This document shows, one piece after another, positions 8,676-19,600 of a stretch of 64,000 nucleotides of DNA (its first letter is position 1; each line of letters begins with the position of its first letter). Made by a program: the position numbers and the translations under genes. The DNA comes from Nocardia australiensis (GTDB taxonomy: Bacteria > Actinomycetota > Actinomycetes > Mycobacteriales > Mycobacteriaceae): the NCBI RefSeq assembly GCF_020733705.1, contig NZ_JAJFZM010000003.1, positions 186,001-250,000 on the forward strand, read 5' to 3'. The notes under the pieces were generated by a model. It was not told the origin of the DNA. It did not search any database and was given only the letters and a program-made list of their open reading frames with translations.

Positions 8676-9623
8676 TCATTCCGTCCAGGAAACCTGTGTG
8701 TTGATCGTTTGCTGCAGCATGCTCGAGCTGCGCGAATCGCGGTATGCCTGGTGGCCGCCGACAGTGATCGAGCCCGAGACCGGCAACGGCAGCCCGAGAT
8801 CGACAGTGATCGTGCCGGAGCCCTGCATGACGTAGTCCTCGATGTCGAGGGTGCCCGCGTTGTTGGGCAGCGTCCACACCTTCGACTTCGGCGTTTGCGT
8901 CACCTCGAGCTCGATGGTCAGCCGGTTGCCGTCACGCTTGGTGAGTGTCGCCGTAGTCACCTGGTCGAGCGCGACCCCGCCGGTCACCTCCTGGTGCACG
9001 GTCCACACCGCGCCCTCGCCGACCGGCTGATCGGGGAAGGCGATCGAACGGTAGACGGCTTGATAGAAAGCTTGCTCCAGGGCGGCACGCGCGCCGTTGG
9101 ACGTGTCCGGTGAGGGTTCCAGCCGCAGCGCGGTGATCGCGCCGAGTTCGCTCATCTCGAAACCCGCGTGCGAACCGTCCGCGGCTGTGAGTGCCTTCGC
9201 CAGATCCGGGTCGGGGGACGTGACGACGCCGAGGGTGAGGTCGACACCGTCGGGGCCGGTCTGCGCGGTCATCGGAATCGTCAGCGCGGGCGTCGAGAAA
9301 TCGCGAGTCGGCTCATCGTTGATCTGCTGCTGGATGCTGTGTTCGGTGCGCAACGTCACCTGCTGCGAGGTGCCGACCGCATAGCCGGGACGCAACATGT
9401 CGCGCGGTTCGGCGCCTGGCTCGACCACGGTGGCGATGACGGCCGAAATCGGCACTGTCACTTCCTTGCCGAGACCGAGCGGCTCGGTGCTCTCGTTGTC
9501 GTTGCGCGCCTCGGCACCATTGCCGCAACCGACACCGAACGCGGAAAGCCCGACTGCAAGCACCATCAGCAACACCCCGGAACGCGCGATCCGGGGAATG
9601 GTGGGGGAAGACAACACCTTCAC
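8676..9623 (-). CDS. Secreted lipoprotein of unknown function (possibly DUF6263)
   Basis: A 315-aa protein with a hydrophobic leader and a lipobox (FGVGC, Cys33), so it is predicted to be a lipoprotein. The mature part is rich in beta-type segments, with repeats of the kind 'TLRTEHSIQQQI' and 'LTIELEVTQTPKSKVW' spaced through the chain. The pattern recalls the DUF6263 family, but I am not certain. It lies upstream of the VOC gene on the same strand (69 nt) and is divergent from lspA (95 nt), which encodes the peptidase that would mature it. Confidence 0.75.
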   Translation of the reverse strand: MKVLSSPTIPRIARSGVLLMVLAVGLSAFGVGCGNGAEARNDNESTEPLGLGKEVTVPISAVIATVVEPGAEPRDMLRPGYAVGTSQQVTLRTEHSIQQQINDEPTRDFSTPALTIPMTAQTGPDGVDLTLGVVTSPDPDLAKALTAADGSHAGFEMSELGAITALRLEPSPDTSNGARAALEQAFYQAVYRSIAFPDQPVGEGAVWTVHQEVTGGVALDQVTTATLTKRDGNRLTIELEVTQTPKSKVWTLPNNAGTLDIEDYVMQGSGTITVDLGLPLPVSGSITVGGHQAYRDSRSSSMLQQTINTQVSWTE

Positions 9624-9718
9624 GAGAATCAGAGTACGACCGGTTCCTGAGTGTCAGCTGGGACATACAGGTGACCGCGTGCACGAGCCGCACAGTCGCT
9701 CGAGAGATGATGTTGCTC

Positions 9719-10450
9719 GTGAGTGACGACCGGCCGACCGAGGACAACACCGACGACGACGCGGTGCCGCCAACCGACCCAGCGCCATCGACCCCCGAGC
9801 CACCGACAGGAAAGGCCCCGCTGCGGCTGCCGACCCTGCTGATCATCGCTGCGGTATTGCTCGGCCTGGACGTACTTACCAAGACGATCGCGGTCGCGAA
9901 GCTGACGCCGGGTGACCCGGTGTATCTCATCGGCGATTTCGCCCGGCTCTCGCTGGTGCGTAACGCGGGCGCGGCGTTCTCCATGGCCACCGGCATGACC
10001 TGGCTGCTGACGCTGGTCGCGGCGGCCGTGGTGATCGGCGTGATTCGCATCGGCCGCACGATGCGTTCGCTGTGGTGGGCGATCGGACTCGGCATGGTAC
10101 TCGGCGGTGCGCTCGGCAATCTCGTGGACCGGTTGTTCCGAGCGCCGGGACCGCTACAGGGACATGTCGTCGATTTCGTCGCCATCGGGTGGTGGCCGGT
10201 GTTCAATGTGGCGGATTCGTCCATCGTGTGCGGTGCCATTCTCTTGGTGGTGCTGACGGTGTTCGGGTTCGAACCCGACGGCACCCGCGCCGGGCGGCGC
10301 GGGCATTCCGACGACACCACCGTGGATTCCAGCGACACCACCGCGACCGATTCGGACCAATCCACCGACCACGGTTCCGATGGCACTGCACCCAACGGTG
10401 AACAGCAGAACGGCAATCAGCGCGATACCGAGCAGGAGAACGCGGCATGA
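9719..10450 (+). CDS. lspA: Lipoprotein signal peptidase II
   Basis: LspA cleaves lipoprotein signal peptides in the cytoplasmic membrane. I choose GTG 9719 (about 243 aa); GTG 9671 or ATG 9707 are alternatives in the same frame. It has four hydrophobic helices, the LVRNAGAAFS motif, GNLVDRLFR with catalytic Asp137, and FNVADSSI with catalytic Asp166. Compared with E. coli LspA (164 aa) it has a polar Asp/Pro-rich N-terminal arm and a 50-residue Asp/Ser/Thr-rich C-terminal tail. Its stop overlaps the rluD start (ATGA). Confidence 0.95.
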   Translation: MSDDRPTEDNTDDDAVPPTDPAPSTPEPPTGKAPLRLPTLLIIAAVLLGLDVLTKTIAVAKLTPGDPVYLIGDFARLSLVRNAGAAFSMATGMTWLLTLVAAAVVIGVIRIGRTMRSLWWAIGLGMVLGGALGNLVDRLFRAPGPLQGHVVDFVAIGWWPVFNVADSSIVCGAILLVVLTVFGFEPDGTRAGRRGHSDDTTVDSSDTTATDSDQSTDHGSDGTAPNGEQQNGNQRDTEQENAA

Positions 10451-11365
10451 GGGAAACCCGATCCATGCCCGTACCGGATGGACTCGACGGTATGCGGGTC
10501 GATGCGGGTCTGTCCCGGCTGCTCGGCTTGTCACGGACCGCGGTCGCGGCAATGGCCGAGGAGGGTTCGGTACAGCTCGACGGTGTCGCCGCTGGCAAAT
10601 CGGACCGGCTCGTCGGCGGAGCCTGGCTCGAGGTCGAATTCCCCGAGCCCAAGCGGGCACTCACCATCGAGGCCGAGGCGGTGGAGGGGATGACCATCCT
10701 CTACGCCGATGACGATATCGTCGCGGTCGACAAGCCGGTCGGTGTCGCCGCGCACCCCGGCGTCGGCTGGAGCGGGCCGACCGTGGTCGGCGGGCTGGCG
10801 GCGGCCGGCTACCGTATCTCGACCTCCGGCGCCCATGAACGTCAGGGCATCGTGCACCGGCTCGATGTCGGCACCTCCGGGGTGATGGTGGTCGCGCAAT
10901 CCGAGCGGGCCTACACCGTGCTGAAGCGGGCGTTCAAACAGCGGACCATCGACAAGCGGTATCACGCACTGGTCCAGGGGCATCCGGACCCGAGCAGCGG
11001 CACCATCGACGCACCCATCGGGCGGGCACGCGGCAACGAGTGGAAGTTCGCGGTCACCGCCGATGGACGCCCGAGCGTCACCCATTACGACACCGTGGAG
11101 GCGTTTCAGGCCGCAAGCCTGCTGGACATCCACCTGGAGACCGGTCGCACCCATCAGATCCGGGTACATTTCTCCGCCGTCCGCCACCCCTGCTGCGGCG
11201 ACCTCACCTATGGCGCCGACCCGCGCCTTGCCGAACGCCTCGGCCTGGAACGCCAGTGGCTGCACGCCCGCGCACTCGGGTTCAACCATCCCGCCGACGG
11301 CCGCTACCTCGAAATCACCAGCGAGTACCCGGCCGACCTGAAGCATGCCTTGGACATCCTGCGGA

Positions 11366-11373
<8 letters not shown>
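10447..11373 (+). CDS. rluD: 23S rRNA pseudouridine synthase, RluA/RluD family
   Basis: A 308-aa protein with an N-terminal S4-like domain (about residues 15-65) and a pseudouridine synthase domain. The catalytic motif HRLDVGTSG places the nucleophilic Asp at residue 140, and the later motif ETGRTHQIRVH is typical of RluA-type enzymes. The lspA-rluD pairing is conserved in mycobacteria and corynebacteria. ATGA overlap with lspA; an internal ATG at 10465 is a possible alternative start. Confidence 0.93.
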
Positions 11374-12109
<736 letters not shown>

Positions 12110-12157
12110 GGTCCACAGTCGGTCCGCGGAACCGCAGCCGCTAACTTCGAAGTAGCA

Positions 12158-12197
12158 CGAACGGCCCGCCCCGCCTGGCTGGGGACGGGCCCGTTCG
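12158..12197. terminator. Stem-loop between convergent hypothetical gene and phzF
   Basis: CGAACGGCCCG (12158-12168) pairs with CGGGCCCGTTCG (12186-12197) with one bulged base and a GC-rich loop. It is placed between two convergent stops (12109 and 12226), so it can serve either strand. Confidence 0.6.
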
Positions 12198-12225
12198 ACA
12201 TTCCTGAAAGCCAAGTGCCGCTTGC

Positions 12226-13044
12226 CTATTCCGTGATCTGCACAACTCCGTCGAGGTAGCGGCGGCAGCGGCCGATGAGCAGGACGCGATCGTCGGACAG
12301 TTCGGTGCGCAGCGCGCCGCCGCGCCGCGACAGCTGACGGGCGGCGAGATCGGTGCGGCCCAGTTCGCGACTCCAGAGCGGAACCAACTGGGCGTGCGCG
12401 GATCCGGTGACCGGATCTTCGGAAACTCCCACGCCGGGAGCGAAGAACCGCGAAACGAAATCGTCGTGGTCGCCGCGCGCGGTGACGATCGCACCCCGTG
12501 CCAGCGGCGGGAAGGCGGCGAAGTCCGGCCGCGCGTCGCGGACCTCCTGTTCGGTCGCCACAACGATGATCTCGTCCATACTGGTGAAGGCGCGGACGGG
12601 CCGCACCCCCAGCGCCGCGACGAGTGCCGGATCCGGATCGACCTCGGTGTGGCCGACCACCGGAAGGTCTAGAACGTACTCGTCGTCATCGGTGCGATCG
12701 ACGTGCAGCCATCCGCTGCGGGTGAAGAAGCTGACCCGGTCCTCGCCAGGGTGGATGTCCTCGAGTACCACCGCGGCGGCGGCCAGGGTGGCATGGCCGC
12801 ACATGTCGACCTCTACCGCCGGGGTGAACCAGCGCAGGTGAAACGCGGGCCACTCCCCCGGCGGCGCGCCCGCGTCAGGGGGTAGCCGGGAGGTATAGAA
12901 CGCGGTCTCGGCGAGGTTGTTCTCCTCGGCCAGTTGTTGCATCAGTCCGTCCGGCAGCCACGCGGGCAACGGCATGACCGCAGCGGGGTTGCCCGAGAAC
13001 GGTGCGTCGACGAACGCGTCGATCTGGTGCAGCAGTACCTCCAT
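12226..13044 (-). CDS. PhzF-family isomerase-like protein
   Basis: A 272-aa PhzF/YddE-fold protein with the two-domain, diaminopimelate-epimerase-like layout. The N-terminal motif FVDAPFSGNPAAV and ENNLAETAF (Glu46, the catalytic acid/base in PhzF) are intact, as is the mid-chain MCGHATLAAAAV. The C-terminal GVSEDPVTGSAHAQL is also typical. No phenazine genes are near, so this is more likely one of the many stand-alone PhzF-like proteins whose substrate is not known. ATG 13044. Confidence 0.88.
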   Translation of the reverse strand: MEVLLHQIDAFVDAPFSGNPAAVMPLPAWLPDGLMQQLAEENNLAETAFYTSRLPPDAGAPPGEWPAFHLRWFTPAVEVDMCGHATLAAAAVVLEDIHPGEDRVSFFTRSGWLHVDRTDDDEYVLDLPVVGHTEVDPDPALVAALGVRPVRAFTSMDEIIVVATEQEVRDARPDFAAFPPLARGAIVTARGDHDDFVSRFFAPGVGVSEDPVTGSAHAQLVPLWSRELGRTDLAARQLSRRGGALRTELSDDRVLLIGRCRRYLDGVVQITE

Positions 13045-13124
13045 ACTCGGAGAAGTTACTCCAACACTGAATGATCGCTTCGCACAAGGTATCTCGTGGC
13101 GCGGCGAGACGAGTGTCCAGTTGG

Positions 13125-15578
13125 TCAGGCGGCCCCGCCGGGGGCGGCGGGCAGCAGTTGCCGACGTTCACCGTGCAGCGCGGCGCTGATCCACCAGGCG
13201 GCCTCTACGAGCACGATTCCGACGGCGCCACAGACGATGGCCGCGACGGTGAGTTGGACATTCGAGGGATCGAGCTTGAAGAAGTGCCTAGTGAACGGGA
13301 CGGTGAACAAGATTAGGTACGCGACGACCGAGGCCGCGATGAGCAGCACTTTCCACCACACATACGGCCGGGCCACAATGACGAGCACCCATAGCGCGAT
13401 CATGATGAGTGTGATCAGCGCGGTGGTTCCGGCCTGTTCCTGTTGCTGCTGACTCGGGTCGGGTCCGGTATAGGCGATCAGATATGACACGAAAGTGGTC
13501 ACGCCGATCACCACACCGGACGGAATGGCCAGCCGCAGCACCCGTGACACGAATCCCGTGCGGGCTCGCTCGTTGTTCGGCGCAAGCGAGAGAATGAACG
13601 CCGGAATACCGATAGTGAACCAGGCCGCGATGGTGACGTGGCGCGGCAGGAACGGGTACGGAATCGGATCGTAATCGAAGACCTGCGAACCGACGCCGGC
13701 CAGACCGATGAGGAAGGCCAGCACCACCGCGTACACGGTCTTGGTGAGAAACAGATTCGAGACCCGCTCGATATTGCCGATCACCCGGCGCCCCTCGCCC
13801 ACTACGTATGGCAGCGTCGCGAACTTGTTGTCGAGCAATACGATCTGCGCGACCGCACGGGTCGCCGGACTGCCCGCGCCCATGGCGACGCCGATATCCG
13901 AATCCTTCAGCGCGAGCACGTCGTTCACGCCGTCACCGGTCATGGCCACGGTATGGCCGCGAGACTGCAGGGCCTCGACCATGGCCCGCTTCTGATCCGG
14001 CCGCACCCGTCCGAAGGTGGTCTCGCGTTCGAGGATGTCCGCCAGTTCGTCGCGGTCCTCCGGCAGTTCGCGCGCGTCTATAGGGTGCTCACCACCGGTC
14101 AGGTCGAGCGAGGCGGCAACCGCACCCACCGAGACGGCGTTGTCGCCGGATATAACCTTGATCGAAACATCTTGACCGGCAAAGTATTCGAGCGTCGCAC
14201 GCGCGTCGGGCCGCACCTTCTGCTCGAGCACAACCAACGCGGCCGGTGTCACATTTCCCGGCGCGTCGACCGCGTCGACCGATCGGTCGCTGCGCGCGAG
14301 CAGCAGAATCCGCAGCCCCGAGGAACCGAGCTCCTCGGCGCGGCGGGCATCGTTGGAGGCCGGGTCCAACAGCACGTCGGGAGCGCCGAGCAGCCAGTCG
14401 CCGTGCTTACCGTAGGAGTAGCCGCTCCACTTCTTCGCCGAGGAGAACGGTGCGACGGCGGTGTGCTGCCATCCTGGCCCATCGGGCAGGGCTTCAGCGA
14501 TCGCCTGCACGCTCGCGTTGGGGCGCGGGTCGTCGGTTGCCAAGGCCGCCAGCGCCTTTCGCACTTCGGAGTCGCCGAAGCCGCTGAGCACGTCGATATC
14601 CGAGAGCCGCATGCCGTTCTCGGTGAGTGTGCCGGTCTTGTCCGCGCACACCACGTCCACCCTGGCCAAGCCCTCGATCGCGGGTAGCTCCTGCACCAGA
14701 CATTTGCGCTGCCCCAGTCGCACCACGCCGACCGCGAAGGCGACCGAGGTCATCAGCACCAACCCCTCGGGCACCATCGGCACCAGCGCCGCGACCATGC
14801 CGGTCACTGCGGGGCCCCAGGTCTCCTTGTTGGTGAACACGTGGTTCCAGCTGTCCGTACTGGCGAACAACTGGTTGTAGACGCTCAGCAGGCCCGCCGG
14901 AATCAGCAGATAGGTGATGACCTTCAGGATCGTGTCGATACCGCTGCGCAGCTCGGACTTCACCAGGGTGAACTTGCTGGCCTCCTCCGCCAGCTTCGCC
15001 GCGTACGCGTCCCTGCCGACCTTCGTCGCGCGGTAGGCGCCGCTGCCAGAAACCACATAGCTGCCCGACCGCACCTCGGTCCCGACCTGCTTGTCCACCG
15101 GATCGGCCTCACCGGTGAGCAGCGATTCGTCTACCTCGAGCTGCGCTGACTCCTCGACGGTGCCGTCCACCACAATCTGGTCGCCTGGGCCGAGCTCGAT
15201 GAGATCGTCGAGCACCACTTCGCGCGGCGCGAGCTCCATCGACTTGCCATCTCGGCGTACGGTCGGTTTGGCCTGACTGACGATCGTCAGCCGATCCAGG
15301 GTGCGCTTGGCGCGAACCTCCTGAATGATTCCGACCGCGCTGTTGGCCACGATCAGCAGACCGAACATACCGTCGATAATCGACCCCGTCGCCAGGACCA
15401 GCACGAACAGCACGCCGAGGATAGCGTTGATCCGCGTGAAGACATTCGCGCGAACGATGTCACGAACTGACCGGCTGGCCCGATCCGGGACGTCGTTGGT
15501 GCGTCCGTCGCTGCGACGCTGCTCGACCTCGGCCGCGGAAAGTCCGGTGGCGCCGGACGCCTGCACGGTTATCGACAT
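13125..15578 (-). CDS. ctpE: P-type cation ATPase, CtpE type
   Basis: An 817-aa HAD-IC P-type ATPase. Motifs: LTGEA near residue 154 (actuator), the membrane motif VPEGL near 269, the phosphorylation site DKTGT with Asp313, and TGDGVND in the hinge. The stretch around the phosphorylation site (RKCLVQELPAIEGLARVDVV) matches what I know of mycobacterial CtpE, which has been linked to calcium uptake, so I assign that subtype. About ten membrane segments, six of them after the catalytic loop. It is transcribed divergently from rarD across only 34 bp. Confidence 0.85.
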   Translation of the reverse strand: MSITVQASGATGLSAAEVEQRRSDGRTNDVPDRASRSVRDIVRANVFTRINAILGVLFVLVLATGSIIDGMFGLLIVANSAVGIIQEVRAKRTLDRLTIVSQAKPTVRRDGKSMELAPREVVLDDLIELGPGDQIVVDGTVEESAQLEVDESLLTGEADPVDKQVGTEVRSGSYVVSGSGAYRATKVGRDAYAAKLAEEASKFTLVKSELRSGIDTILKVITYLLIPAGLLSVYNQLFASTDSWNHVFTNKETWGPAVTGMVAALVPMVPEGLVLMTSVAFAVGVVRLGQRKCLVQELPAIEGLARVDVVCADKTGTLTENGMRLSDIDVLSGFGDSEVRKALAALATDDPRPNASVQAIAEALPDGPGWQHTAVAPFSSAKKWSGYSYGKHGDWLLGAPDVLLDPASNDARRAEELGSSGLRILLLARSDRSVDAVDAPGNVTPAALVVLEQKVRPDARATLEYFAGQDVSIKVISGDNAVSVGAVAASLDLTGGEHPIDARELPEDRDELADILERETTFGRVRPDQKRAMVEALQSRGHTVAMTGDGVNDVLALKDSDIGVAMGAGSPATRAVAQIVLLDNKFATLPYVVGEGRRVIGNIERVSNLFLTKTVYAVVLAFLIGLAGVGSQVFDYDPIPYPFLPRHVTIAAWFTIGIPAFILSLAPNNERARTGFVSRVLRLAIPSGVVIGVTTFVSYLIAYTGPDPSQQQQEQAGTTALITLIMIALWVLVIVARPYVWWKVLLIAASVVAYLILFTVPFTRHFFKLDPSNVQLTVAAIVCGAVGIVLVEAAWWISAALHGERRQLLPAAPGGAA

Positions 15579-15591
15579 GCACGCAAGGCTA

Positions 15592-15610
15592 ACCGAACAC
15601 TAAGTTCGGT
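15592..15610. promoter_or_regulatory. Dyad operator candidate between ctpE and rarD
   Basis: ACCGAAC-N5-GTTCGGT, a perfect 7-bp inverted repeat filling most of the 34-bp divergent intergenic region. It starts 14 bp upstream of the ctpE start and ends 2 bp before the rarD GTG. It resembles but does not match the mycobacterial LexA box (spacer 5 instead of 4, outer bases differ). Confidence 0.45.
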
Positions 15611-15612
15611 GA

Positions 15613-16548
15613 GTGCGGCGAAGCAGGTCGATGCCGGGTGTTGCCTTTGGTGCATCCGCGTATCTCATATGGGGTTCATTCGCGGCGTTCTTCGGTTTGC
15701 TGAAGTTCGCGGACCCGGCGGAGGTGGTTGCGCAGCGGATCCTGTGGACATTGGCCGTGGTGCTCGTGGTGCTGATGCTAGCCGGGCGGCTGCGAGAGAT
15801 GCGCACGATCGATGCGAAGACCTGGCGGCTGGCGGCGGTGGCGTCAGCGGCGCTGTCGCTGAATTGGGGCGTGTACGTCTTCGGTGTCGCCACCGGCCAT
15901 GTGGTGGAGTGCGCGCTCGGCTATTTCATCAATCCACTGGTGACCATCGCGGTCGGCGTGGTGGCGTTCCGGGAGCGACTGGCCAAGGCGCAGTGGCTCG
16001 CCCTCGGGCTCGGCGCACTCGCGGTCGGGGTGCTCACCGTCGACTACGGCAGACCACCAGTGATCGCGTTGGTGCTGGCCTGTTCGTTCGCCACCTACGG
16101 GCTGGTGAAGAAGGTCATCTCGCTCGACGCACTGCGCGGTATCGCCGCCGAGGGAATCGTGGCCGCACCGTTCGCTCTCGCGTTCTTGCTCGTGCTCGCG
16201 CTGACCGGTCACAGCGAATTCGGTTCCAGCGCGGGACACGCCGCACTGCTGATGTCCACCGGTCCGGTCACCCTGATCCCGCTGCTGTTGTTCGCCGTTG
16301 CCGCGCAACGTGTTCCGCTCTCGACCATGGGCCTGCTGCAGTACCTGACCCCGGCCCTCCAGATGGCCTGGGGAGTCGCTGTCACCCACGAACCCATGCC
16401 GACATCCCGCTGGGCCGGCTTCGCCCTGATCTGGGCGGCACTGGCCATCTTCACCACGCACGCGCTCCTACGCACCCGGCGTGCCGGGCCGACCGCCCCC
16501 GTACCGATCGAGGTGCCGGAAACCCCCGCCGGGAAACCCGAGCCATAA
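15613..16548 (+). CDS. rarD: RarD/EamA-family transporter
   Basis: A 311-aa membrane protein with ten hydrophobic helices in two EamA halves. The N-terminal AYLIWGSFAAFFGLL followed by AQRILWTL is characteristic of RarD, and the STMGLLQYLTPALQM motif in the second half agrees. RarD proteins are predicted drug/metabolite exporters of unknown substrate. Start GTG 15613 is used; ATG 15631 is equally possible and would leave the upstream dyad clear of the coding region. Confidence 0.85.
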   Translation: MRRSRSMPGVAFGASAYLIWGSFAAFFGLLKFADPAEVVAQRILWTLAVVLVVLMLAGRLREMRTIDAKTWRLAAVASAALSLNWGVYVFGVATGHVVECALGYFINPLVTIAVGVVAFRERLAKAQWLALGLGALAVGVLTVDYGRPPVIALVLACSFATYGLVKKVISLDALRGIAAEGIVAAPFALAFLLVLALTGHSEFGSSAGHAALLMSTGPVTLIPLLLFAVAAQRVPLSTMGLLQYLTPALQMAWGVAVTHEPMPTSRWAGFALIWAALAIFTTHALLRTRRAGPTAPVPIEVPETPAGKPEP

Positions 16549-16699
16549 ATCCGTGTCCCGGCCGGCAATCAACCATCGAACGAGAACGCACAGCCCGACG
16601 ACCACAGCTCGAGCGGGCAACGTGGTACTGCTCGGCGCTGCGGCAGGTGACGCGTTGGCAACCGATGCACCTACCCGACAACGGATTCGGATGACCCGC

Positions 16700-19600
16700 T
16701 CAGTAATTCGTGAGGATCGGTCCCGGACTCCACAGACCTGAGCGGTCGACCTCGGTGATGGTGGGTTTCGCCGGGTCGGCGGTGGTATCGATCCGGGTGA
16801 ACTGCTGGAGTTCGCCCCAGTCCCGGCGCCAGTCGTGGTCCAGGTAGGTGGCGAGTGTCCGGCCGCGCAGCAGCATGCCGGTCCAGCCGAGCGGACCGCC
16901 ACCGTCGTGGCTCTGCCACAGGCTGGTGATCTCGGCGCCGGGCCGGTCGGGCATGATGCGATACGCGGGGATCTCCGCGATGCCATTGTGATGGTCGTAG
17001 GGACGCTGGTTCGGGAACTGCAACCCGACCATCCAGTCCGTCAACACCGGCGTGTGTGAACCGACGACCTCGTTCAGCGTCTTGGTCTGCGGCACTCGCG
17101 GCGGTGTGAGCGCTAGCCACTGCTTCGGGTTGCGGTCGCGGTCGATGGCGACAATCCGGATCACGTCGGCGCCGGCCGGGATGTCGGCGAACGGCACCCG
17201 CAGATTGCGCCACGACGGCGCGGGGCCGATATCGATCGGCGTCACCCGGCCCATCGGCTGCGCGGTGGTCGTGGAATCGGAAGCACCGTACTCGATTTCG
17301 AGAGTCTGTCCGGGCGTGACGATACCGTCGGCATCGACCGACCTGATCCGGCCCGCCGCGCTCAACGCGATGATGCTGTTGCGATCACCGGATTCGGGAA
17401 GCCGATACCAGCCGGTGGTCAGGTCGGCGGGCCCCGCGTCACCGGAACGATAGCTGCCGAGTACCGGCGTGGTTGCCGGGTCGAGACCGAAAGGCAGTGT
17501 GGCAGAAGCGGTTCCCGCAGTGTTCTCCGATGCCGACTTGCTGGTCAGCGCGTCGGCGATACTGCCGGATGGGCTACCTTCGTCGTCGGGGCGCAGGTCG
17601 GCCGCCACACCCGCACCGGTGAATCCGGTTCCGGTACCCGACAAGGTGCTGACCGCGTCTCCGGTCAATGGTCGCAGCATCCCCGCGTTCGGATCCGTTT
17701 CGACCAGCACGTGACCGGCCAGACCGGATGTCTCACCCGTCACGGCCTCGATATTCGAACGAGCCAACGAGAACGATTGCCCCTGTGTCACCGCCGCCTT
17801 GGCGAAGGAGCCCACATCCCAGACCACCAGCAGCGCCAGCGCGATCGTCAACGGCGGCAGCACCGACACCCGCCACGCGATCCGCGAAACCCGGTGCGGT
17901 GTACCGGGTTCCGGAGCGTGCACATGCCACCACGCGGCCACGATCAGCAGCACGACGGTCGCGGCGAGAAACAACTTGTTGAACCCCAGCCCGGCCACCA
18001 CCGGCGGCTTGTCCCACCACGGGATGCCCCACGACGAGACATACCACCATTTGTTGGGACCGGAGAACACCAGCGCGAGCAGAAACGCGACCACGGCGGC
18101 GAACAGCGCCCGATTGCGCGGTGCCCGCAGCACCCGGGGGCCGACGGCCACGGCGGTGATCATCGCGACGGCACCGGCCACCCCGGCGTAAACACCGAAG
18201 TGATGGGTCCATTTGGTCGGGGTGATCATGATCAGCAACAGTGAACCGACCGTAACCCCGAGGATGCGCCGGGTCGGTCCCGTCGAAAGCGCCGGGATGC
18301 GACCGCCTCTGCGCAGCAGCACCAGCACACACACCATAAGCCCGGCCAGCATCGCGAACACGCCGATCCGGCGGCCGACCGAGCCGTCGGTCTCGCCTTG
18401 GAACAGGTACTGGTAGCGCAGATAGTCGTCGAACCATTGGACATCGGGCCCGACGATGTGATGCACACGCTGCATCTCGAACATCGCCGCGAGCGGCTGA
18501 TCGGCGAACATGATCGCCAGCGCCACGGCGCCGGCGGCGAGCAGCGGCGCCAGCAGCGTCAGGTAGCCGATAACGCGCTCACGCGCCGACCCGCGATCGC
18601 CGACGCGCGCGGAAATGATCCGCGCGACCGGACGCAATCCCGCCAGCAACGCGGCGATACAGATAACGCCGGACGGACCTGCCGTGCAACTGAAGGCTGC
18701 CACCAGAATCGCCAGCCCGGCGGGCAGCAGCCGCCGTGTCGCGATGGACCGCTCGACCAAGCACCAGGTCAGCAACAGCCCAAGCGCCACCGGCGGTTCC
18801 GGCCGCAGCCCGTTGTCGTAGGCCAGCCAGATCGCCAAGAACCCGAGGCCGCCGGTCCACATCGCAATCCTGTTGTGCCGCACGGCCACTCCGAGTCGTG
18901 GCGCCACCTCGCGACTGAGTAGCAGCCACATCAGCACACCGCAGAACAGCGCCGGCAACCGCACCCATGGGCTGGCGGTACTGATCTCCGTCATGATGCG
19001 GATCAGGTCGTAATACGGTGTGCCGACGGGGTTTTCGGGCACGCCGAAGTACGCGAAATAGTTGGCCATGTAGCCCGCGACGCCGGACGCGCGGGCCATG
19101 CCGAACTGGTAGCCGTCATCGGAGGTCGTCGAGCCGATGAAATACCACAGCACCATCGTGCCGAGCACCACGCCGTCGAGCAGCGAGAACGTCCACCAAC
19201 GCTGCGGCAGGAAGCGGCGCACCCGCCGCCCGTCCAGCCTGTCGAGCCGATACAGCGCGATGAGCGAAACGATCGTGCACAACACCGCAAGCCAAATCGC
19301 GGCCCGCTTGATCGGCGTGGGCGACGAGGAGAATCGGGTGTCGAGTGCCGCGGTGACCCGCGCGCCGTCAGCAGTGGCAAGATCGCTGTAGATGCCGACC
19401 ATTTGGGGCCGATAGTCGCCGATGAGCTCGGTGGGCGCGCCCGGTGTCTCGAAGCCGACGAGGGTGGCGCTCGCACGGGTGTTGTCGGCGTGCACGGTGA
19501 GTTCACAGCCGGGAACCAACTGGTCGACCGGAACGCTGAGCAGCGCCTGGTTTCTCAGCACCACGTCCAGGCGAGCGGGGGTGTCGGCACCGGGCGCCTG

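Noticed and set aside
12226..13044. Phenazine biosynthesis
   Set aside because: PhzF-fold protein stands alone; no other phz genes in the window.
15592..15610. LexA/SOS box
   Set aside because: Spacer is 5 instead of 4 and the outer bases differ from TCGAAC-N4-GTTCGA; no DNA-damage gene adjacent.
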